Source: Halegenticoccus tardaugens
Lineage (GTDB): Archaea > Halobacteriota > Halobacteria > Halobacteriales > Haloferacaceae
Reading direction: 5' to 3'
Length of the DNA stretch: 64,000 bases
NCBI RefSeq assembly: GCF_004116405.1
Contig: NZ_SDIC01000001.1
Coordinates: 310,001-374,000, forward strand
The notes under the pieces are model-generated. The model was given only the letters and a program-made list of their open reading frames with translations. It searched no databases and was not told the origin of the DNA. This document shows positions 57,866-64,000 of the stretch, piece after piece; positions within the stretch are counted from its first letter, which is position 1, and each line of letters opens with the position of its first letter. Both the position numbers and the translations under genes were made by a program.

Positions 57866-58696
57866 TCACCGCAGGAACGGTGACCGCGCTATCGCGTCCC
57901 CTTTCGCGTCCGTTTCCTCGGTTCGACCCCCCAGGACGACGTTGACGACAGCCCCGAGGAGGACGATGAGCGACCCGGAGTAAAGCCAGATCAAAAGCAC
58001 GAGGACGCTCCCGATCGCCCCGTAGGCGCTGTAGGACGTGACGATCGAGACGTACACCTGAAAGAGCGTCTCGAAGACGGCCCAGCCGACGGCGGCGACG
58101 AGCGTCCCCGGGACGACCTCCCGCGCCGAGACGGCCACCGGCGGCAGCATGTAGTAGAGGGGAAAGAAGGCGACCGTCAGCCCGACGAGCAAGAAAACCG
58201 GGTTCACCAGTCCGGCGAAGGGGAGCCGCGGGAGGAACGCGAAGGCGCTCCCGGCCAGCACGACGGCGGCCACGGCGAGGCCGACAACCGACATCCCGAT
58301 CGCGCCGTCCCGAAGCTGGCGACCGACCGATTTCTCTCCGACCGCGTCGTACAGCCGCGTGAACGCGACGTCGATCCCCCAGAACACCCTGACCGTGCTC
58401 CACGCGAGGACGGCGAGGCCGAGGATCGAGCCTCCGGTCTGCTCGGACGCGCGGAGCACCGCGTCGGCCACGAGCTGCCGGCCGGCCGGGCTGAGGTACG
58501 TCCGCGTCAACTCGACGACGTACGCGGCGAGGGCGTCGCCGGCGACCGCGGACGCGACGACGACCAGCAACAGGAGCAGCGGAAGCAACGAGACGAACGC
58601 GTGAAACGCCAGGCTCCCCGCGAGAAACGGCAGGTTGTGCCGTCGCGACTCCCGGAAGATCGCACGGACGACGTCGACCGCGTCGTCAGTCCGCAT
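57866..58696 (-). CDS. YihY/BrkB-family membrane protein
   Basis: 276-residue integral membrane protein with six predicted helices. The ATG at 58696 is chosen; a longer start would add a basic Arg-rich stretch. Family features are NLPFLAGSLAFHAFVSLLPLLLLLV at the N-terminus, ILGLAVLAWSTVRVFWGIDVAFTRLYD and the C-terminal GAIGSVLVLLIWLYSGSLIVLLGAVVNVVL. YihY/BrkB proteins were once called ribonuclease BN; no enzymatic function is accepted. A TATA-like GATATAC at about 58812-58820 predicts a ~90-nt leader. Confidence 0.88.
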   Translation of the reverse strand: MRTDDAVDVVRAIFRESRRHNLPFLAGSLAFHAFVSLLPLLLLLVVVASAVAGDALAAYVVELTRTYLSPAGRQLVADAVLRASEQTGGSILGLAVLAWSTVRVFWGIDVAFTRLYDAVGEKSVGRQLRDGAIGMSVVGLAVAAVVLAGSAFAFLPRLPFAGLVNPVFLLVGLTVAFFPLYYMLPPVAVSAREVVPGTLVAAVGWAVFETLFQVYVSIVTSYSAYGAIGSVLVLLIWLYSGSLIVLLGAVVNVVLGGRTEETDAKGDAIARSPFLR

Positions 58697-58986
58697 ACTT
58701 CGTCCCGGCGCGCCGGCGGTCGGCGCGCGCCGACGTGGTCTCCGCCCGCCCACCGCGCGACGTCAATCCCCCGCGCCCGACGGAGACGCGATAGCGTTCG
58801 ATCTGCACGATCGTATATCTCCACATGAGACAAAAAACTCTTGGAATCAATACGAATACAATCCAGATAACTTATGCAATGAATAACCTACGGGTAGCGG
58901 ACCGGAAGCGAGAGCGAAGCGTCGCGATACGTTATCGGTATCTCGGACGGCGCAAGAGGTGCTCTGACGATCGAAAACCGCCGTCG

Positions 58987-59964
58987 TCAGGGGCCGACGC
59001 CGGGGCTTCGGAGGTTCGCGTCAAGGAAGGCGAACGCGTGGCCGAGCGTCTGCTCGAACAGCGACCCGTGATAGAGCCCGAAGTGATCGCTCGGCAGTCG
59101 CACCAGGGTCGAGGTCGGGATCTCGGCGGCGGCCGCCTCGACCGTCTCCGGCGGGGCGATCTCGTCGCGCGCCCCGGAGACGAGGAGCGTCGGACACCCG
59201 ACGTCGCCGGCGCTCGTCGTCGGTCGGTAGCGGAGGAGCGAGAGGAACGCCCGCGCCGGCGTCTCGTTCTCCCACGCCGAGTCGGGGGGCGCGAGATCGG
59301 ACAGCCCGGCCTTCGCGCCCGGATCGGAGAGCAGGGCGAACTCGTCGGGGTCGCCGACGATGGGTACCGTGTGCGGTCCGAGCGGCACGAGCGGCAGCGA
59401 CTGCAGTCGATCGCGGACTCCCGCCGCGAGTCCCTTCAGGAGGTAGCCGACCGAGTTGCGGCGGAGGAACGCCCGCCCGTCGACGACCGGCGTCTGCGCG
59501 ACGACGGCCGAGATTCGGGGATCCTCCGCGACGACGTCGAGCGCGTGACCGCCGCCGAGCGAGACGCCCCAGAGCGCGAGCCTGCTCGCGTCGATCCCGT
59601 CGAGTCGCCGGACGCGGGCGATCCCGGCCTGCCAGTCGGCGACGTTCTTCTCCGGGTCGATCCGGTTCCGCGGTTCGCCCCCGCTCCCGCCGATCGTGCG
59701 GTAATCGAACAGGTAGGTGGCGTATCCCCGCTCCGCGAGGCGTTCGGCGACGGCCGGGAGGCCGAAGGTGCGTTCCGCGGCGAAGCCGTGGGCCATGACG
59801 ACCACCGGCGGCTCCGCGGGGCGGTCGGGGCGGTAGAGCCACCCGGAGCACACCGTCCCCGCGCTCTCGAAGTCCACGGCCACCTTCGAGAACTCGTAGC
59901 GGGAGGGCCGCCGTTCGCGCCCGGCGGGTTCGCGTCGCGCCGCGCGCGACGCTCCCCGGCTCAT
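58987..59964 (-). CDS. Alpha/beta hydrolase, serine type
   Basis: 325 residues. Oxyanion segment VVVMAHGFAAERTFGLPAVAERLAERGYATYLFDYRTIGGSGG, nucleophile elbow LALWGVSLGGGHAL (Ser), and a C-terminal acid/His pair in PTLLVSGARDEIAPPE and LPSDHFGLYHG. This layout is like fermentation-respiration-switch FrsA or dienelactone-type hydrolases. The N-terminal ~20 residues are Arg-rich. Start ATG overlaps the stop of the next gene (59961-60395) by 4 nt. Confidence 0.88.
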   Translation of the reverse strand: MSRGASRAARREPAGRERRPSRYEFSKVAVDFESAGTVCSGWLYRPDRPAEPPVVVMAHGFAAERTFGLPAVAERLAERGYATYLFDYRTIGGSGGEPRNRIDPEKNVADWQAGIARVRRLDGIDASRLALWGVSLGGGHALDVVAEDPRISAVVAQTPVVDGRAFLRRNSVGYLLKGLAAGVRDRLQSLPLVPLGPHTVPIVGDPDEFALLSDPGAKAGLSDLAPPDSAWENETPARAFLSLLRYRPTTSAGDVGCPTLLVSGARDEIAPPETVEAAAAEIPTSTLVRLPSDHFGLYHGSLFEQTLGHAFAFLDANLRSPGVGP

Positions 59965-60395
59965 TCGTCTCCCTCCGTCGAGTCGGCGTTCGGGGCGCCG
60001 GCGGTCTCCGACGCGTCGACGTCTTCAGTTCCGTCGGCGTCTTTTGACGCATCGGCCGCCTCCTCCAACGTGTCGAGCACGAGCGACGAGAATTCGACCT
60101 CGCTGAGCCGGTACTCGGCGAGCCCGCGGAACCAGTCCGCCTCGGCGTACCACGTCCCCTGCACGTCGTCGTCGGTCCTGACGACGGTCGCGTCGACCCG
60201 CGCCGGCTCCCACCGGCCGTCCGACGCGAGGTCGATGAAGACGTTCAGCGCCCGCCCCATCTCGCGGTGGTGGACGCGCTCGCCGGGGAAGGCGGTCATA
60301 TACGTCAGCTCGACCGCCTCGCCCCGGCGTAACTCCTCGACGCTGATGCCGTTGCTCCGGAGTTCGCCCTCCAACCCCGATATGGTCTCGGCCAT
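59961..60395 (-). CDS. Conserved-looking haloarchaeal protein of unknown function
   Basis: 144 residues, MAETISGLEGELRSNGISVEEL at the start, then GEAVELTYMTAFPGERVHHREMGRALNVFIDLA and a C-terminal acidic low-complexity tail (from ~residue 112). I do not recognise the family beyond a haloarchaeal DUF. The stop overlaps the alpha/beta hydrolase start, so the two are translationally coupled. Confidence 0.8.
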   Translation of the reverse strand: MAETISGLEGELRSNGISVEELRRGEAVELTYMTAFPGERVHHREMGRALNVFIDLASDGRWEPARVDATVVRTDDDVQGTWYAEADWFRGLAEYRLSEVEFSSLVLDTLEEAADASKDADGTEDVDASETAGAPNADSTEGDE

Positions 60396-60513
60396 GGGGC
60401 CGAGTACGGACGCCGGGGGCTAAATCCTTGCCGCGCCGACGCGTCGCCGCCGCGGAACTGCGCCCGATCGATCCGACGCGTCGTCCGCGAGGAGCCGAGC
60501 CCTCGGGCCTCAC

Positions 60514-61593
60514 TCAGTCGTGGGCACCTGACTCCGACTCTTCGCCGCCGTCGACGGCGAACGCTTCGGACCCGTCGAGGCCGCCGTCCGTTTCGACGCC
60601 GCCCGACCGCAAGGCGTCCGTTGCGCCGAGGCGGTCGAGGACGACCGCGCAGGCGTACAGGCCGATGGCGACGATGACGATCGTGCCGCCGGCGGCCACG
60701 CCGTAGAAGTACGAGAGCGTGAGGCCGACGAGCACGGCGAGTTCGCCCACGAGGATCGAGAAGACGACCGATCCCTTGAAGCTGTGCGCGACCTGCGCCG
60801 CGGCGGCGACGGGGACGACCAGCATCGCGGCGACGAGGATGACGCCCATGATCTGCATGGCGGCGACGACGACGAGCGCCGTGAGCACGACGAGCAGCCG
60901 GTTGTACAGCGTCACGTTCAGCCGCGCGACGCGCGCGGCCGTCTCGTCGAACGTGACGAAGAGGAGCTGCTTGTACGTCGCCGCGACGACGCCCGTCACG
61001 ACGACCGTCAGGAGGACGAGGATCACCGCGTTGTCGAGCGTGACGGTCGAGAGGCTGCCGAACAGGTACTGGCTGATGCTGACGGCGATCCCCCCGTCGG
61101 TGAGGCTGACGAGCACCGTCCCGAGGGCGAACCCGCCGGAGAGCACGATCGCCATCGGCACGTCGCCGTAGGCGTCCGTGTACTCGGCGATCAGGTCGAT
61201 CGACAGCGCCGCGATCACGGCGACGACGAGCGCCGTCAGGTACGGCGAGACGGAGACGGAGGAGATCGACCCGACGAACAGCCCGACGGCGACCCCGGCG
61301 AACGCGCTGTGGGCGAGCGTGTCGCCGATGAAGGCCATGTCGCGGTGGACGAGGAAGCTCCCGACAAGCGGCGCGACGAGGCCGACGCAGATCCCGGCGA
61401 CGAACGCCTGCTGCATGAACGAGTAACACAGCATGTCGAGGCCGGCGGCGTCTCCGGCGAGGCACATGACGTCGCCGACGAACTGAAGGCCGTCCCCGAG
61501 GGCGTCGATGACGCCGCCGACGGCGACGAACCCGCCGCTGACCGCCGTGACGACCGCGAGCGCGACCGTGGAGAGCGTGACGGTTCCGATCAT
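60514..61593 (-). CDS. znuB: Metal ABC transporter permease, ZnuB/MntB type
   Basis: 359-residue membrane subunit of a zinc/manganese importer. Eight or nine hydrophobic helices; family segments are QQAFVAGICVGLVAPLVGSFLVHRDMAFIGDTLAHSAFAGVA and MGVILVAAMLVVPVAAAAQV. A C-terminal acidic tail follows. The ATG at 61593 overlaps the ATPase gene stop by 4 nt. Last gene of the ZnuA-ZnuC-ZnuB order. Confidence 0.92.
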   Translation of the reverse strand: MIGTVTLSTVALAVVTAVSGGFVAVGGVIDALGDGLQFVGDVMCLAGDAAGLDMLCYSFMQQAFVAGICVGLVAPLVGSFLVHRDMAFIGDTLAHSAFAGVAVGLFVGSISSVSVSPYLTALVVAVIAALSIDLIAEYTDAYGDVPMAIVLSGGFALGTVLVSLTDGGIAVSISQYLFGSLSTVTLDNAVILVLLTVVVTGVVAATYKQLLFVTFDETAARVARLNVTLYNRLLVVLTALVVVAAMQIMGVILVAAMLVVPVAAAAQVAHSFKGSVVFSILVGELAVLVGLTLSYFYGVAAGGTIVIVAIGLYACAVVLDRLGATDALRSGGVETDGGLDGSEAFAVDGGEESESGAHD

Positions 61594-62342
61594 GGGTGGT
61601 CGTGGCGGAGGAGCCGCTGGTTCGCGCCGTACGCCTTCGCGAGCGCGTCGCTCTCGGCGAAGCCGGCGGGGTCGCCGTGGAAGTACAGCTGTCGGTTGAG
61701 ACACGCGACCCGCGAGGCGTGTTCGGTCACGACGCCTATGTCGTGTTCGATGAGGACGATCGTGATCCCGTCGTCGTTGAGGTCGTAGAGGAGGTCGTAG
61801 AACGCCTCGCGGGACTCCGCGTCGACGCCGACGGCCGGCTCGTCGAGCGCGAGGAGGTCCGCCTCCCCCGCGAGCGCCCGAGCGATGAACACTCGCTGAC
61901 GCTGGCCGCCCGAGAGGTGCGCGAGCCGGCGATCCGCGAGGGGGGCGACGCCCACGGTCTCCATCGCCTCCTCGACGATCCGCCTGTCGCGCGCGCGGAG
62001 CCACCCGAAGCGGACGTGCGGATACCGGCCCATCGAGACGACCTCGCGGACGGTGATGGGCATCTCGACCGAATCCCCCGCCACGTTCTGTGCGACGTAC
62101 CCGACGCGCTCGCCGGCGTCGAACCTCGACGCCGGTTCGCCGAACAGCCTGACGCCGCCCTCGTCCGGTTTCAGGAGCCCGAGCATCAGGCGGAGGAGCG
62201 TGCTCTTCCCCGACCCGTTGGGGCCGACGAGTCCGAGGAACTCGCCCCGCTCGACGGCGAGGGAGATCCCTTCCACGACCGGAACCGACCCGTAGGAGAA
62301 CGAGACGTCCGACACCTCGATGACGGTCTCGCCCGCGGTCAT
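61590..62342 (-). CDS. znuC: Metal ABC transporter ATP-binding protein, ZnuC type
   Basis: 250-residue ATPase. Walker A VGPNGSGKSTLL, Q-loop VGYVAQNVAGD, signature LSGGQRQRVFIARAL, Walker B LLALDEPAVGVD, switch His in VLIEHDIG. Typical size for ZnuC. It overlaps both neighbours by 4 nt (ATGA) and is clearly operonic with the binding protein and permease. Confidence 0.94.
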   Translation of the reverse strand: MTAGETVIEVSDVSFSYGSVPVVEGISLAVERGEFLGLVGPNGSGKSTLLRLMLGLLKPDEGGVRLFGEPASRFDAGERVGYVAQNVAGDSVEMPITVREVVSMGRYPHVRFGWLRARDRRIVEEAMETVGVAPLADRRLAHLSGGQRQRVFIARALAGEADLLALDEPAVGVDAESREAFYDLLYDLNDDGITIVLIEHDIGVVTEHASRVACLNRQLYFHGDPAGFAESDALAKAYGANQRLLRHDHP

Positions 62343-63544
62343 TCTGCTCCGAGCGCCTTCCGGAGAGATGGGAGGTTAACTTCCCGCATCACGTCGACGA
62401 AGCCCCACCCCTTCTCGTCCCATTCTTCGGTCGTGCTCGGAATCGGCGTGAGCGGTACCGCCTCCTCCGCGTCAGTCTCTTCGACGAGCTGGTTCGCCGC
62501 CCGGTCGGACTCGAAGACGGGCGCGAGGACGTGCGTGATGTCGTGCTCCTCGATGAGCTCCTGCGCCCGCTTTACGTCCTGCGGGGACGCCTGCGAGTCG
62601 GGCGCGAGTCCGGTCAGCGCGTGGACGGTGAAGTCGTACCGCTCGCCGAGGTACTGGAACGCGTTGTGCCCGGCGACGAGCACGTCGTCGCGGTCGCGAT
62701 TTTCGAGCGCCGACGCGAACTCCTCGTCCAGCTCCTCCAGCTTCGACGTGTACGCCTCGGCGTTGTCCGCGAACGTCGACCCGTCGTCCGCGCGGACCTC
62801 CGACAGTCCCGCCGCGATGGTGTCGACCGCCGTCGCGGCCCGCGTCGGGTCGAGCCAGAAGTGGGGGTCCTCCGACCCGTGGTCGTGCCCCTCGTGGCCG
62901 CCTTCGTCGCCTTCGTCGTGGCCGTCCTCGTGTTCTTCGTCGTGCGCGTGCTCGTCCGACTCGTCGTGGCTGTGGCCTTCGGATTCGTTGTGGTCGCTCC
63001 CGTCCGACTCATCGTGATCGCCGGATCCTTCGTGTCCCGCGTCCGACTCGTTGTGGTCCCCCTCGTCGTGCTCTCCTTCCCCCTCGTGTTCTTCGTCGTG
63101 CTCCTCGTCGCCGTGATCGTGTTCGCCCTCGTGGCCTCCTTCCTCTTCGGGCGCGCCGAGCAGTTCGACGTCCGTTCGGGCCTCGATGATCGCGACGTCC
63201 TCGTCGTTGTCGCGGACGTTCTGGACGACTTTGTCCGCCCACGGCTGGAACCCCTCGCCCATGTAGACGAACGCGTCCGACTGAGCCACCGACCGCTGGA
63301 TGTCCGGCCCCGGCTCCCACCCGTGACCGTGTTGGCCGAACGGGACGAGGTTGCCGACCGTCGCGGCGTCGCCGGTGACGTTCCGCGCGAAGTCGTACAG
63401 CACGAAGAACGACGCCTGAATCGCCTCGCCGTCGCCGGAACCGGCGGCTCCGTCCTCGATACCTTCTAAACAGCCGGCGAGCGCCGTGGACGCCAGCGCC
63501 CCCGCGCCGAGACCGAGAACCTCCCTGCGAGTGTGACCGCTCAT
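62339..63544 (-). CDS. znuA: Zinc-binding lipoprotein ZnuA with a long His/Asp/Glu-rich loop
   Basis: 401-residue substrate-binding lipoprotein: Tat-like signal TRREVLGLGAGALAS with lipobox LAGC. The metal-binding fold shows GQHGHGWEPGPD, then DPHFWLDPTRAATAVDTI, LVAGHNAFQYLGERYDF and a late DRAANQLVEETDAE region. Between strands (~residues 133-225) is an unusually long acidic loop of His, Asp, Glu, Gly and Ser with about 19 His, where typical ZnuA has ~20-30 residues. This loop is thought to capture Zn. Zinc is the most likely substrate; Mn is possible. Confidence 0.93.
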   Translation of the reverse strand: MSGHTRREVLGLGAGALASTALAGCLEGIEDGAAGSGDGEAIQASFFVLYDFARNVTGDAATVGNLVPFGQHGHGWEPGPDIQRSVAQSDAFVYMGEGFQPWADKVVQNVRDNDEDVAIIEARTDVELLGAPEEEGGHEGEHDHGDEEHDEEHEGEGEHDEGDHNESDAGHEGSGDHDESDGSDHNESEGHSHDESDEHAHDEEHEDGHDEGDEGGHEGHDHGSEDPHFWLDPTRAATAVDTIAAGLSEVRADDGSTFADNAEAYTSKLEELDEEFASALENRDRDDVLVAGHNAFQYLGERYDFTVHALTGLAPDSQASPQDVKRAQELIEEHDITHVLAPVFESDRAANQLVEETDAEEAVPLTPIPSTTEEWDEKGWGFVDVMREVNLPSLRKALGAE

Positions 63545-63567
63545 ACGTGTTAAGATGTGGATTCGAG

Positions 63568-63574
63568 TTAATAA
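63568..63574 (-). promoter_or_regulatory. TATA-like promoter of the znu operon
   Basis: TTATTAA on the coding strand, ~24-30 nt before the znuA ATG, so the transcript should be leaderless. A second AT-rich motif (ATATTTTACG) ~15 nt further upstream could be an alternative. No clear metal-regulator operator was seen. Confidence 0.5.
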
Positions 63575-63855
63575 GGGCTACTATTCGTAAAATATCGCTT
63601 CATAAGCGGGGCGGAGGGACGCCTTCGTCGACGCCGGCGTGATGCCCTCCAACATGTCGGTGGACAGAACTATCGGGGAACGTCACCGCTCGAACCTCTC
63701 TCGGGAGCGCTTCATACATACGTAACTGGCTTACGCCGCCCGTCCCGTTCGACGAGATGAGGTAGTTAAGATCGCCGAAAAAGAGATGATTTGACGCTTT
63801 TGAACGCGGTTTCTCTCAATCGCCAAACATCTGGCGCGACATTAGGGAAACGGCT

Positions 63856-63868
63856 ACCCCAGTGGGGT
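63856..63868 (-). terminator. Hairpin just after the partial gene
   Basis: ACCCC pairs with GGGGT around a 3-nt loop, 5 nt downstream of the stop codon of the gene entering from the right edge. No T-run follows, so it is a weak terminator candidate. Confidence 0.35.
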
Positions 63869-63873
63869 GTCCA

Positions 63874-64000
63874 TTAGAACAGATCAGTATCGAACGTCGG
63901 GTCTCTATGGTAGTCGATGACGGTGATGAGCGCGGAGAGATACTCGATTTCGTCGTGCTGGTCAGCTTCTTTAAGCGCTTCGCGTGCACGTGATCTGGTG
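63874..64000 (-). CDS. C-terminal end of an unidentified protein
   Basis: I translated the minus strand from the window edge: the visible residues include ARGREALKEADQH-like codons (TRSRAREALKEADQHD), then EIEYLSALITVIDYHRD, ending FDTDLF. The stop TAA is at 63874-63876. Forty-two codons are seen; the start is outside the window. The helical pattern is protein-like. Function cannot be inferred. Confidence 0.55.
   Translation of the reverse strand, partial: TRSRAREALKEADQHDEIEYLSALITVIDYHRDPTFDTDLF

Larger units (their letters stand above)
63545..63873. other. Intergenic region between znuA and the window-end gene
   Basis: 329 nt, less GC-rich than average. It holds the znu promoter, a 28-codon plus-strand frame (MPSNMSVDRTIGERHRS...), which I do not consider convincing, a hairpin CGCCA...TGGCG (63821-63836) and a terminator-like hairpin beside the partial gene. 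No repeat shared with the rest of the window was recognised. Confidence 0.5.

Noticed and set aside
63642..63725. 28-codon frame MPSNMSVDRTIGERHRS... near the right edge
   Set aside because: Too short, no ribosome site or promoter at a suitable distance, and no recognisable motif.

Overview
The window is chromosomal DNA from a halophilic archaeon (class Halobacteria). GC is high throughout and the proteins are strongly acidic. Typical haloarchaeal genes are present: a CetZ tubulin-like protein, a TFB factor, a Bat-type HTH regulator, an archaeosine-synthase radical SAM protein (RaSEA), F420 biosynthesis genes, siroheme decarboxylase, and Tat/lipobox lipoproteins. Many genes have a TATA-like box only 23-30 nt before the start codon, as expected for leaderless haloarchaeal mRNAs. 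The genus cannot be fixed from the sequence alone; the cofH-cofG-cofC-cetZ neighbourhood resembles my recollection of Haloferax-type genomes. I found no rRNA, CRISPR array, transposase or replication origin.

Layout. 1-4.3 kb: an aldehyde ferredoxin oxidoreductase cut by the window edge, a lipoprotein of unknown function and an M20 peptidase. 4.4-8.5 kb: a complete polyamine-type ABC importer (binding protein, ATPase, two permeases; the last three overlap). 8.6-14.8 kb: RaSEA, a tiny ORF, and purine/one-carbon genes purQ, purS, purU and purC, interrupted by a frameshifted PQQ-type beta-propeller gene. 14.9-23 kb: two intact PQQ-type propeller lipoproteins, a three-gene set (alpha/beta hydrolase, LLM flavin/F420 oxidoreductase, TPP decarboxylase) and a GlcD-type oxidase. 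23.1-34.9 kb: the F420/CetZ region, with cofH, a membrane hydrolase, MscS, an overlapping pair FrhB-family protein + siroheme sulfite/nitrite reductase, cofG, a secreted ferritin-like protein, cofC, and cetZ overlapping a membrane protein gene. 35-45 kb: an NAD(P)-binding protein, thymidylate kinase, an SSS symporter operon, an acyl-CoA synthetase, an orphan E1-alpha and a GH3 glycosidase. 45-51 kb: regulators and ion transport (two stand-alone RAM proteins flanking a TrkA protein, a winged-helix protein, Bat, a TFB without zinc-ribbon cysteines) and a candidate structured small RNA. 51-58 kb: a secreted beta-helix protein, tRNA-Leu(UAA) with tandem copies of its own 3' end, a ferredoxin, fused siroheme decarboxylase AhbA-AhbB and a TIGR00300 (ornithine cyclodeaminase-like) enzyme. 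58-64 kb: a BrkB-type membrane protein, an alpha/beta hydrolase, a ZnuABC metal importer and the end of one more gene.

How the genes fit together. Coenzyme F420 is a recurring theme: cofH, cofG and cofC make it, and two nearby systems could use it, the LLM oxidoreductase and the FrhB + sulfite reductase pair. That pair has the domain order of methanogen Fsr split into two overlapping genes. Siroheme, the reductase cofactor, is also the substrate of the AhbA-AhbB protein about 26 kb away.

The most unusual signals are: (1) a related ~100-nt double-hairpin sequence inserted in frame, in the same reading frame, in two neighbouring genes (ahbAB and the TIGR00300 gene); (2) the split F420-type sulfite reductase; (3) a TFB lacking all zinc-ribbon cysteines; (4) a promoter followed by two strong hairpins at 47.72-47.85 kb; (5) 133-nt tandem repeats seeded by the 3' end of tRNA-Leu.
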